DNA of 64,000 nt from Nosema muscidifuracis (lineage: Eukaryota > Microsporidia > Nosematidae): the NCBI GenBank assembly GCA_028335825.1, contig JAIOKI010000005.1, forward strand, positions 605,201 to 669,200, given 5' to 3'. Made by a program: the position numbers and the translations under genes. The notes beneath the pieces are model-generated. The model made no database searches. It worked only from the letters and a program-made list of their open reading frames with translations, and had not been told where the DNA came from. Numbering within the stretch: position 1 is the first letter of the stretch; each line of letters starts with the position of its first letter. Below are positions 29,372 through 38,617 of this stretch, one piece after another.

Positions 29372-30046
29372 ATGGATCATTCAAAAAAATTAGTAAAATA
29401 TATTTCAGATTCATTAAGCAATATGAGCTCAATAATATTTAATGGATCTTCATCTAAAGAAGAAAAATCATCTGATAATATAGAACTAACTAATATTGAT
29501 AGTTTAACATCCCAGGAATGGACTAAAGATAACGAATGTAATGAAACAGTCGTAATTAAGAAAAATGAGTATGATAAAATTTTGAATGAACTTTCATTTT
29601 CACGAATGCAAAACAACAATTATAAAATTAAAGAACGTGAGTATGTAAGGATGAAGAATGATTATGACAAGACTTTATCATATTTGTTAGAAAATAATCA
29701 GACAGTGATTAAAGATATTTCTGTTAAAAATGAAACTCCTATGATCACGGAAAATGATTTAAATAGATTAAGAGCTGCTGAACTTCGTTTGAAAAGTCAT
29801 ATTAAAGCTTTAAAGAAAGATTTATTTGATTCTGAACAAAAAGCTGATGCCTTTAAATGTATTGCAATGAGTGATATGGAAGTTATGAAAGAAGAAATTA
29901 AACAGCTTAAAAATAAATTAAACACACAGAAAGAAAAGAATAGTGAGTTAATTAATAAAATTCGTAGATTGGAAGATATTTTACAAAATAGATGTGAAGA
30001 AAATATCGAATTAATAGAATACTGCAAGTATTTAATGGGTAAATAG
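29372..30046 (+). CDS. TACC-like coiled-coil protein, 224 aa
   Basis: TTTCACCCCA touches the ATG. The N-terminal 60 residues are Ser/Glu-rich and disordered. From about residue 128 to the end the protein is a continuous coiled coil. Its last 25 residues (LEDILQNRCEENIELIEYCK then YLMGK) resemble the closing block of the TACC domain ('LE..LEQK.KENEEL..ICDELI.K'). TACC proteins (Alp7/Mia1 in fission yeast) load TOG-family polymerases onto spindle poles. The resemblance is short and coiled coils mislead, so the call is tentative. Confidence 0.45.
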   Translation: MDHSKKLVKYISDSLSNMSSIIFNGSSSKEEKSSDNIELTNIDSLTSQEWTKDNECNETVVIKKNEYDKILNELSFSRMQNNNYKIKEREYVRMKNDYDKTLSYLLENNQTVIKDISVKNETPMITENDLNRLRAAELRLKSHIKALKKDLFDSEQKADAFKCIAMSDMEVMKEEIKQLKNKLNTQKEKNSELINKIRRLEDILQNRCEENIELIEYCKYLMGK

Positions 30047-30571
30047 TTTTATTAAATGTATAAAAGACTTAATGTTTGATTCTAATTGATAAAGACAATT
30101 TTAATAGTATCATATAAATAATTTGTATTTATTAAATTATAAAAGACTTAATTTTTGATTCTAATTGATAAGGGCATATTTTAATAATATTATATAAATA
30201 ATTTATATTTTTAATAAGTATAGAAGACTTAATTTTTGATTCTAATTGATAAAGACAATTTTTAATATTATATAAATAATTTATATTTTTTAATAAGTAT
30301 GTTTATAAATCGAAGATACGTCATTGAAGATAAATTGATTAATTTTGATGTAAATTTTTTTAAATTAAAATTTCTTTGAAAATCTAATTTATTAATATAA
30401 TCAATATTTTTGTATTATAAAGATTTATATATGACTAAATCTCCTTTTTCTCCTTATTATTATCTTTTTTATAATATTCAAGTGTAAAATAAATCAAATC
30501 ACTCCTTGATCACGTATTTTTAATTTACGGTTTTCTTTTTTGAAATTTCGAATTAATTTTATCCCTTAATA
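30047..30571. repeat. about 75-bp tandem repeat, 3 copies, upstream of ATPase copy 2
   Basis: Three imperfect units with AAAAGACTTAATTTTTGATT and CTAATTGATAAAGACAATTT lie from about 30045 to 30300. The region then becomes less repetitive up to the start motif TTATCCCTTAATA. No gene was seen. Confidence 0.75.
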
Positions 30572-33500
30572 ATGTCTATTCGAAAATACAATTCAGGGGA
30601 TACATTTATAGAAATCGAAGGAAGAAAAAAAACAATTATAAATTACATGTACAACTTATTATGTATTATGTCATTAGGAATTTTGTACATGATTTGTAAA
30701 TACAGCCCAAGAATTAAAATATTTTTAACTACTAAAAAATCTGAACTGAAATATGCAGATTGTGTTTTAATGACGAATAAATTTAACAAAGTAGAAATAC
30801 GAGATATAATCGAATACTCAGCAATTAAAACACGAAATTTATCCAGATATATTCTTGATGGTAAAATACGAGTACTTGATACAGAATATGCTCGGTTTAT
30901 ATATGATGCTGGTTATAATAAATTTGTGACGTGTCCTTATATTTTTAATAGAAACATGGATTTTTATTCTCTTTATATAGAAAAAATAAAAAAACCTGAG
31001 CATAAAGAGAAAATTGATTTGATAGAAAAAGAAATTTTGTATGGTAAAAATACTAATAATCTCAGATTACCATCAATAATAGAAATATTATTGAAGAATA
31101 CATTTAATTTAACTAACTTGATAGATATATTTTGTGTTATTTTATGGTTTAATATTGAGTATAAAGTTTATGGGTCAATAGTAGGATTATTTAGATTTTA
31201 TTCGTATGTAGAAGAAAATTATTTAGAAATATTACAAAAATATGAAATAGAAAATTCAAAAAAGCATAGAAAAATCAAAACATTAAGAAATGGTAAATTT
31301 ATGAATATAGATTCGTATGATCTTTTTCCAGGAGATATTATTTATATAGAAACGTGTGAGGAATTTCCTTGTGATGCTGTTATTTTAAAAGGAGATGCAA
31401 TTACTGATGAAAGTTTTTTAACAGGAGAAAGTGTTCCTATTTGTAAATCTTCTTCACAAAAATCTATTGTATATTCTGGAACATCTGTTTTAAGAAGTGT
31501 GGATAATTCGATGATAAATTTTGATACAAAATTCGTATCTTTGTACAGAGTAAAAAATTTAACAAAAAAAGATTTAATAGATAAACCTGTAACTGAAAAG
31601 AAACAAATATTTGAAAATTGTGCAATTGGATTAGTTATAGCTACTGGATTTAATACTTCTAGAGGTAGAATAATGAAAGATATAATTAATCCAAAACCTG
31701 TTACAATACCATTTTTAAAACAAGCACATTCTTATATATTTTACACTATAATAGTTGCATTAATTTTAACTTTTTTTTTATCTCTTTATTTTAAATTTGT
31801 TCTTGATTGGGATTTAATTGATAATTTAATTTATAGTGCAGATTTATTCTTTACTTTAGCTTCTCCAGCTTTATATGCATCATTATCTGTTGGATTACAA
31901 ATATCTAATAAGAAACTTAAAGAAGATAATATTAAATGCAATAATGTTGAAAGAATTTATCTTTCTGGTAATATTGATATGGGAATATTTGATAAAACAG
32001 GTACATTAACAAGTGAAGGTATGGAATTTATGTGCATAGATAATTGTATATCAAAAATAAGTCGAATAGAAGATGTTGATTTATATACAAGAATAGGACT
32101 AAGTTCATGTCATTCAGTTTATGAATTAGATGGTAAATATTCTGGAGATGCTTTGGATATTCAAATGTTTATATTTTCTAGTTCTATACTTGAATTTTCC
32201 AATGATAATATGAGAAAAGTGACTATGGGATCTTCTACAAAAATATCAGGTCCTTTTTTAAAAGAATATGGTGACGAATCAGAAAAACTTTTTTATCAAA
32301 ATATAAATCATCAAGAAATTTTAGATAGCATAAATTTAGAAAATTTATCTAAGACTAAATTAGAAAATAATACTATCACTATATTAAAGACATATGATTT
32401 TACATCAGATTTAAAAAGAATGAGTGTAATTATTAAATATGGAAATAAGAAATATATTTATGTAAAAGGATCATGTGATATAATGAAAACTTTAATTAAA
32501 GATTTACCTGTTGAATATGAAGATAGAATTAAAGAACATTCTTTATCTGGATATAGAGTTATATCAATAGCTTATAAAGAGATACAAGAAATTGGGACTC
32601 GTGAGATGAATGAAAAAGATTTAAAATTTTTAGGGTTGATAGTTTTTTCTAATAAATTAAAACCAGAAACTTATGGGGTTATTGAAGAATTAAACAATGC
32701 AGATATAAAATCAATAATTTGTACAGGAGATAATATTTTAACAGCAATATCTGTTGCTAGAGAATGTAATATAATAGATGATTCTAATACAGTTATTTTT
32801 CCAGTTTTAAATGATAATTGTAAAGATGTTTATGATGTTGAATGGGTTTGTCTTGGAGATGAAGATCTTGTATTCGATAAAGTTAGACTTAATTTATACA
32901 AGAATAATTTTGATAACTACTGTAATGATTTTGTTATAGCTTGTGAAGGTAAAGAATATAACTTTTTTAAGGATACCAATTATTATCAATTTATTCTCAA
33001 TAAATGCGTAGTTTTTGCAAGATTTAGTCCTGGACTTAAAAAGAGTTTAGTTGAAGATTTTAGAAATTTAGGAAAGACGACATTATTTTGTGGAGATGGA
33101 GCTAATGATAGTGGAGCTATAAGTAGTGCAGATGTTGGAGTAGCTTTAGCACAAAATGAAGCAAGTCTTGCATCAAGTTTTTGTGCTAAGAATATTGAAT
33201 CTGTACCAGTTTTAATTAAGGAATGTAGAAATGCATATGTAACGTCAATAGCTTTATTTAAATATGTTTCAATGTCTTATGTACTTGCATTCGTTTGTCT
33301 TGGGTTTCCAGTTCTTAGATGTTTATTTTTGAGTGATTTTCAAACTTTACATGTTGATATATTTATAATTCTTCCAATGATGTTTTGTATATCAAATTTT
33401 AAGAAGAGCAATATATTAAGTAAGACTCCTCCTAGTTCTAAAATATTTAAGACTGAAGAGATGATAGCTTTTTTTGTAAGTTTATTTTGTCAATCATTTA

Positions 33501-33901
33501 TTATAGCTTTGTTATCAATGTATGGAAAAGGATCGGATGAAATTACTGAAGAATCCAAAGCAGGTACAATGATTTTTTTTGTAACAGCATTCCAATCAAT
33601 TTTTAATGGAATTTATTTGAGTGACTGTGTTCCTCATAGAGAAAGTATTTATGAAAATAAGAAGATATTGAACTTATCAGCAATTTTTATAGTATTTAAT
33701 CTTATACTTCTAGTCTTAAACTGGAGTTGTAAAGATTTGAGTAATACTATACTTTCTATATACTTGTTTGTTAATATTAATAACATAGAGCTCTGTTATA
33801 TAATTATGGGAATATTGTCAAGCCTTGTTTCATGTTTTTTAGTACCTTATTATATAAAAAGAATGTTTAGAACTAAGAATAATGAATCAATTAATAGGTA
33901 A
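30572..33901 (+). CDS. P5B-type P-type ATPase, copy 2 (1,109 aa, intact)
   Basis: Architecture in order: the P5B N-terminal hairpin (IEGRKKTIINYMYNLLCIMS and YSPRIKIFLTTKKSELKYAD), A-domain TGESVPI at about 284, M4 with TLASPALYASLSVG, phosphorylation site FDKTGTLTSEG with Asp474, N-domain KGSCD for the usual KG.PE, CTGDN at about 716, hinge GDGAND at about 841-846, and C-terminal membrane segments. The M4 motif of P5 pumps, PP(A/V)LP, reads SPALY here, so ion or polyamine coordination may differ. P5B pumps export polyamines from lysosome-like compartments in animals. It starts after TTATCCCTTAATA. It lacks the low-complexity inserts of copy 1. Confidence 0.88.
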   Translation: MSIRKYNSGDTFIEIEGRKKTIINYMYNLLCIMSLGILYMICKYSPRIKIFLTTKKSELKYADCVLMTNKFNKVEIRDIIEYSAIKTRNLSRYILDGKIRVLDTEYARFIYDAGYNKFVTCPYIFNRNMDFYSLYIEKIKKPEHKEKIDLIEKEILYGKNTNNLRLPSIIEILLKNTFNLTNLIDIFCVILWFNIEYKVYGSIVGLFRFYSYVEENYLEILQKYEIENSKKHRKIKTLRNGKFMNIDSYDLFPGDIIYIETCEEFPCDAVILKGDAITDESFLTGESVPICKSSSQKSIVYSGTSVLRSVDNSMINFDTKFVSLYRVKNLTKKDLIDKPVTEKKQIFENCAIGLVIATGFNTSRGRIMKDIINPKPVTIPFLKQAHSYIFYTIIVALILTFFLSLYFKFVLDWDLIDNLIYSADLFFTLASPALYASLSVGLQISNKKLKEDNIKCNNVERIYLSGNIDMGIFDKTGTLTSEGMEFMCIDNCISKISRIEDVDLYTRIGLSSCHSVYELDGKYSGDALDIQMFIFSSSILEFSNDNMRKVTMGSSTKISGPFLKEYGDESEKLFYQNINHQEILDSINLENLSKTKLENNTITILKTYDFTSDLKRMSVIIKYGNKKYIYVKGSCDIMKTLIKDLPVEYEDRIKEHSLSGYRVISIAYKEIQEIGTREMNEKDLKFLGLIVFSNKLKPETYGVIEELNNADIKSIICTGDNILTAISVARECNIIDDSNTVIFPVLNDNCKDVYDVEWVCLGDEDLVFDKVRLNLYKNNFDNYCNDFVIACEGKEYNFFKDTNYYQFILNKCVVFARFSPGLKKSLVEDFRNLGKTTLFCGDGANDSGAISSADVGVALAQNEASLASSFCAKNIESVPVLIKECRNAYVTSIALFKYVSMSYVLAFVCLGFPVLRCLFLSDFQTLHVDIFIILPMMFCISNFKKSNILSKTPPSSKIFKTEEMIAFFVSLFCQSFIIALLSMYGKGSDEITEESKAGTMIFFVTAFQSIFNGIYLSDCVPHRESIYENKKILNLSAIFIVFNLILLVLNWSCKDLSNTILSIYLFVNINNIELCYIIMGILSSLVSCFLVPYYIKRMFRTKNNESINR

Positions 33902-34557
33902 TTGTTTATAAGAAATTTAATTATTAGGTAAAGAATTAATTGATTAGTAGATTAGTAGATTTGAAATAATTATTAATTAATATATTAAGAATATATAATT
34001 AATGATTAATGTAATATACTTAAGAATAGATATAATGAGTAATGTAATATACTTAAGAATATATAAAAGAAAATATAATGATTAATGTAATATACTTAAG
34101 AATAGATATAATGAGTAATGTAATATACTTAAGAATATATAAAAGAAAATAGAATTATTAATTAATATATAAAGAATTAATGAGTAATGTAATATACCTA
34201 AGAATAAAAGAAAATAGAATTATTAATTAATATATAAATAATTAATTAAGAACAAATAAAAGAAAATAGAATAAATAATTAATATATAAAGAATTAATTA
34301 AGAACAAATATGATGACATACTAATTTATATATAATAAATATTGAAATATATATTTATCGATTGAAGATTTAATAAAAAAATATACTTTTTTGTTTATAC
34401 ATGCTTAGTAATCAAAATAAAATTTTAATAAATTTAATAAGTTCTTTAATCTGAATTTATGTTTAATTTATATTAATTAAACTTTTATATTTTTAATCAA
34501 ATAAATATTTACTTATATGAAACAGCTAACAAATAAGTTAAAAGAATAAACAAATAT
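33902..34557. repeat. intergenic with AATGTAATATACTTAAGAAT repeats
   Basis: From about 33990 to 34310 there are at least six imperfect units combining ATTAATGTAATATACTTAAG, AATATATAAAAGAAAATAGA and ATTATTAATTAATATATAAA. The 250 bp before the next ATG are non-repetitive AT-rich DNA without a CCC motif. No gene was seen. Confidence 0.75.
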
Positions 34558-34560
34558 ATG
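34546..34560 (+). promoter_or_regulatory. ATAAACAAA element at the start of the 921-aa gene
   Basis: ATAAACAAA at 34546-34554 lies 4 bases before the ATG, in the place where other genes have a CCC motif. The same core lies before two other large repetitive protein genes (45379-45387 plus strand, 40919-40925 minus strand). It matches the forkhead consensus RYAAACA, but in AT-rich DNA the match is weak evidence. Confidence 0.35.
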
Positions 34561-37323
34561 AAAGGGATGAATATTGTACAGATACTAATATTCAATATTC
34601 TATTAATCAATACCGAAAACACATTCTTTCTAAACTTAAAGGAATATAGCAATGGTCAACAACTCATTGACGAGATAATGAAGAAAGCTAAAAAACTCAA
34701 TTTAGTGAAAAGTGACAATGTAAAGAAATTCCAAATAAATCCTTTAAAGAACTCTAATCTAATAGGCATAACACCAATAATAAATAGATTGAAAGCACCA
34801 GAGAAATCTGAAGGAGGAGCAGCAGGTGGTTCTAAACCCGAAGCAAATGATAAAAAACCTGATAATGGACCTAAAAAAGAAGAAAAGAAAGCTGAAGAAG
34901 CGCCTAAAAAAGAAGATAAAAAACAAGAGAGAGCTCAACAGAAAGAGGAAAAAAAGGCTGAGAATGAAAAGAAAAAAGAAGAGCAAAAGAAAGAGAATGA
35001 AAAAAAGAAGGAAGAAAGAGCTCAACAGAAAGAGGAAAAAAGAGCTGAGAATGAAAAGAAAAGAGAAGAGCAAAAGAAAGAGAAAGAGGAGAAAAAACAA
35101 GAGAGAGCTCAACAAAAAGAAGCAAAAAGAGCTGAGAATGAAAAAAAGAAGGAGGAAAGAACTCAACAGAGAGAAGCAAAAAGAGCTGAGAGTGAAAAGA
35201 AGAAAGAAGAACAGAAAAAAGAGAAAGAAGCTAAAAAAGCTGAGAATGAAAAAAAGAAAGAAGAACAAAAGAAAGAGAAAGAGAAGAAAAATCAAGCAGA
35301 GAATGAGAAAAAAAAGAAGGAAGAAAAGAATAAGAAAAAGGAAGATAAGAAAACGACAGCATCAGCCGATAAGAAAGATGATAAAAAGACGACAGCTTCA
35401 ACAGATAAGAAAGATGATAAAAAGACGACAGCATCAGCCGATAAGAAAGATGATAAGAAAACTACAGCATCAGCCGATAAGAAGGAGGATAAAAAGACGA
35501 CAGCTTCAACAGATAAGAAAGATGATAAAAGCACTACCGCCTCAGCCGATAAGAAAGATGATAAAAGCACTGCAGCGATTGTTTCTTTTCCTTCTACTGC
35601 AAGTATTTCATCTTCTACTTCCATACAGTCAAATTCATCTATTATTTCTTCATCTAGTATATCTGCTTCGAAAACTGAACCTATAGTATCTTTTATGTCT
35701 TCATCAAGTTTACCATCTTCTAGCGCTTCTTCATCAAGTGTACCATCGTCTAGCGTTTCTTCATCAAGTGTACCATCGTCTAGCGTTTCTTCCTCTAGTA
35801 TAGTAAAGTCAGCTGAAGAACATTATGCTGCTAAAGAGAAAATCGTTAGTTCTGTAGTGCAGTTAAACTCTAATGTAGTAAATGAAGTACTAAAAAATAA
35901 TCCAGACTGTCAAAAAGTCGATCAAGTTTTAGTAGCTAAGAATGAGAAAGGAGAATATACAGACTACAGTGGTAAGATTGTGATGAAGGAAGAGAATGGA
36001 GTAATAACTGATTCATCAGGCATGTTTGTAGGTAAAGACTGTAGTTGTAAAACTAATGAGATACCTGAAAAAGGAAAACTTACTGATGTAGGAGTTTACC
36101 AGGATAAGAGTGTAGACGAGGAGACAGTAAAGAAACAAGTTGATTCTCTTAAAAAAGTATGTGAGGCTGGAGAAAAGAAGGAGACTAGTGCGGAAGAAAC
36201 ATCTAAAGAGAGTACAGCAGTATCTAATAGTACAGAATCAAAGGAGAACACAACAGGTCAAAGCAAAGACACAAATACTGCTCAAAGTAAAGAGACAAGT
36301 AATTCTCAAAACAATGAATCAAATACTGCTCAAAGCAAAGAAACAGGTGTAAGTCAAAACAAAGAAACAAGCACAGGCCAAAATAATGAAAAGAGTACGG
36401 GTCAAAATAATGAAACGAGTACAGGCCAAAATAAAGAAACAGGTGTAAGTCAAAATAAAGAAACAAGTACAGGCCAAAATAAAGAAACAAGTACAGGTCA
36501 AAATAAAGAGGCGAGCACAGGTCAAACAACTCTACCCCCACAGAATAATAATCAATCAGTACCTGAAAATGATACTCCACCCCCTCAAAATAATAATCAA
36601 TCAGTACCTGAGAATGCTACTCCATCATCTCAGAATAATAATCAATCAGTACCTGAGAATGTTACTCCACCCCCTCAAAATAATACACCTGCATTAAGTA
36701 ATAACGAACCACCTAAAGATAATCATAATGAATCACCACCTCCACAAAATCAACCTGACACTCAGCCCCCGCAAAATCAAAATCAATCCGACTTCCATCC
36801 TCAGAATGAAGAATGCGAAGATGAAAATTCTAAAGAAGTTCGTATAAAAATTAAGAAGCCTTGTCCTCCTAAACCAAAAACAATAGAAAAGACTGTAACT
36901 TTACCACCTCAGACACAGACAATAGTAGAGACTACTACGATCCCCCCTCATACTGTAACAGAAACTATTTTTGTTACTGTTTATTCTACTATAACTGAAT
37001 CAGTTAAGCTTCCTCCTAAAACAACTACAATATCACTTCCCCCTCGAACTGTTACCGAAGAAAAGATTGTATCTGTAACACCGCAGACTATCACCCAGGA
37101 AGTAGTGAAAACAGTCACATGTACACATACAACTACTTTAACAGTACAAAAAAAGCCTGAAAAACAGAAGAAAGTAGATAAAGCTGTTACTGTTAGTACA
37201 ACAGTAGTATTAGATGATGATGAATTAGCTGACGATGTAGAATGCGAACAAGAATGTTCATGTGAAGAAGAAGAGTGTGCAAATCCATGTGATAGAATCA
37301 AATGTGTTGTAATAGAGGCTTAA
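34558..37323 (+). CDS. large repetitive secreted protein, candidate spore wall or polar tube component (921 aa)
   Basis: A signal peptide lies at 1-22 (IVQILIFNILLINTENT). After a 75-residue unique part come, in order: a Lys/Glu block of KKEEQKKE units (about 95-260), seven KKDDKKTTASAD-type units (about 262-340), a Ser-rich stretch with SSSVPSSSV units (about 341-418), a unique segment with Cys-Ser-Cys (about 420-530), QNKETSTG units (about 560-658), QNNNQSVPEN.TPP units (about 660-735), a Thr/Val module of T.TLPP/TVTETIF units (about 771-868), and a Cys/Glu-rich tail (CEQECSCEEEECANPC). This fits a secreted structural, possibly O-mannosylated protein. No named family. There is no CCC start motif. 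Confidence 0.75.
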   Translation: MKGMNIVQILIFNILLINTENTFFLNLKEYSNGQQLIDEIMKKAKKLNLVKSDNVKKFQINPLKNSNLIGITPIINRLKAPEKSEGGAAGGSKPEANDKKPDNGPKKEEKKAEEAPKKEDKKQERAQQKEEKKAENEKKKEEQKKENEKKKEERAQQKEEKRAENEKKREEQKKEKEEKKQERAQQKEAKRAENEKKKEERTQQREAKRAESEKKKEEQKKEKEAKKAENEKKKEEQKKEKEKKNQAENEKKKKEEKNKKKEDKKTTASADKKDDKKTTASTDKKDDKKTTASADKKDDKKTTASADKKEDKKTTASTDKKDDKSTTASADKKDDKSTAAIVSFPSTASISSSTSIQSNSSIISSSSISASKTEPIVSFMSSSSLPSSSASSSSVPSSSVSSSSVPSSSVSSSSIVKSAEEHYAAKEKIVSSVVQLNSNVVNEVLKNNPDCQKVDQVLVAKNEKGEYTDYSGKIVMKEENGVITDSSGMFVGKDCSCKTNEIPEKGKLTDVGVYQDKSVDEETVKKQVDSLKKVCEAGEKKETSAEETSKESTAVSNSTESKENTTGQSKDTNTAQSKETSNSQNNESNTAQSKETGVSQNKETSTGQNNEKSTGQNNETSTGQNKETGVSQNKETSTGQNKETSTGQNKEASTGQTTLPPQNNNQSVPENDTPPPQNNNQSVPENATPSSQNNNQSVPENVTPPPQNNTPALSNNEPPKDNHNESPPPQNQPDTQPPQNQNQSDFHPQNEECEDENSKEVRIKIKKPCPPKPKTIEKTVTLPPQTQTIVETTTIPPHTVTETIFVTVYSTITESVKLPPKTTTISLPPRTVTEEKIVSVTPQTITQEVVKTVTCTHTTTLTVQKKPEKQKKVDKAVTVSTTVVLDDDELADDVECEQECSCEEEECANPCDRIKCVVIEA

Positions 37324-38019
37324 TATTAAATATAAAAAGATATCATAAGGAATTAAAAATTTTTAAAATGCTTAAGATTTTTTTAATTAATCAAAGATAT
37401 TTTCTAATTTATATTAAATATTTTTATATAATTTGATCAAAGATATCTTCCGTACTTTTATTAAATATTTTTATAAAATTTGATCAAAGATATCTTTCGT
37501 ACTTTTATTAAATTTTGTAATATATTTTTTAATTAATCAATATTTTGATATAAATTAATCAAAAATATTTTCATAAGTTATATTACTACATGTGATACTA
37601 TAAATACACCAATTTAAAATGCTTTAGGCGATTTTAAAAGTTTACAATTATGATAAGTTGAAGAGAATAACAAGTACTAGAATCTTTGAAAAGATTAATA
37701 ATGGACTTCAAATGAAGGTATAGATAATAGGGAAATGACTAAATTTAAATATTAAGAAAATAAAAAAATCAAAAATAACATTTATTTACATAAAATAAAT
37801 TTTAATTAAAAATATTTCATAAAAAATATTTATTATAATTTCATATATAAAATATTACATAAAAAATATATAATAAATTTCATCTATAAAATATTAATAA
37901 ATTTCATATATAAAATATTACCTAAAAAATATATAATAAATTTCATCTATAAAATATTACAAAATATATAATAAATTTCATTTTATAGATCCAAGATTTT
38001 TTATATTTTAGACCCTCAT
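37324..38019. repeat. intergenic with two small repeat arrays
   Basis: 37380-37560 has three units of TTTGATCAAAGATATCTTCC plus GTACTTTTATTAAATATTTT. 37800-37990 has four units of ATTTCATCTATAAAATATTA. Between them 37610-37760 is less AT-rich and could be a remnant; no reading frame is convincing. AGACCCTCAT at about 38009 is the BOS1 start signal. Confidence 0.65.
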
Positions 38020-38598
38020 ATGAAAGACATCTCTACTCTAAAAAAAGAATCATTAGAAATAAACAAGGAAATAAAAAAATCAGAAAAGAATTTAGAGAAT
38101 ATTGGTACACTAGCCATTAGAATACAGAAATTTGTGAAAATGGTAGAATATTTAGAGGAAACTAATGAAGACATAAAAGAATTAAAAAAAAATGCAGAAT
38201 ATTTTAATAAAAAAATAATTCAATTAAGTAATCTACGCATAAGAAAGAGACAAGAAGATAATCAAGAAATGATTAGAAGTAAATTAGCTCCTGATATACC
38301 TTATACAGAATGTACTACCGACGAGAATGTTTCTGATAAAGATTTCTTTATAGAAAAAACACAACGTGTAAATAATATTTTAACAAATGCCATAGACGTA
38401 CTTGATTCTGTAAAAAGACAGGGAAAATATATTGAAAGAACAAGTTCAAGAATAAAAGGTGGGCTATTAAAACTTGGATTAAGTAGAGATTTGGTAAATG
38501 AAATTGATAGAAGATACTTGGCTGATAACAAAATATTTGTAACAGGATTTGTACTTCTTCTTGTATTCTTTTTTTTGTTAAGATTTTGGTTTAGATAA
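38020..38598 (+). CDS. BOS1: Qb-SNARE, Bos1/membrin type (192 aa)
   Basis: An N-terminal helical region is followed by a SNARE motif at about 107-165 (QRVNNILTNAIDVLDSVKRQ and on). The membrane-proximal block LGLSRDLVNEIDRRYLADNK (about 148-167) is the Bos1/membrin signature ('LGLS...I..IERR...DK'), and a tail anchor ends the protein (FVLLLVFFFLLRFWF). Bos1 pairs with Sec22, Bet1 and Sed5 for fusion of ER-derived vesicles with the Golgi. It starts after GACCCTCAT. It converges on the repetitive gene at 38618 with only 19 bp between stops. Confidence 0.82.
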   Translation: MKDISTLKKESLEINKEIKKSEKNLENIGTLAIRIQKFVKMVEYLEETNEDIKELKKNAEYFNKKIIQLSNLRIRKRQEDNQEMIRSKLAPDIPYTECTTDENVSDKDFFIEKTQRVNNILTNAIDVLDSVKRQGKYIERTSSRIKGGLLKLGLSRDLVNEIDRRYLADNKIFVTGFVLLLVFFFLLRFWFR

Positions 38599-38617
38599 AA
38601 TGTTCAATTAGAAACTT

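Noticed and set aside
34759-35686. Long frames on both strands inside the Lys/Glu-rich part of the 921-aa gene
   Set aside because: They are shadows of the AAA/GAA-rich repeat in other frames (poly Lys/Arg or poly Phe/Ser/Leu) with no start motif.
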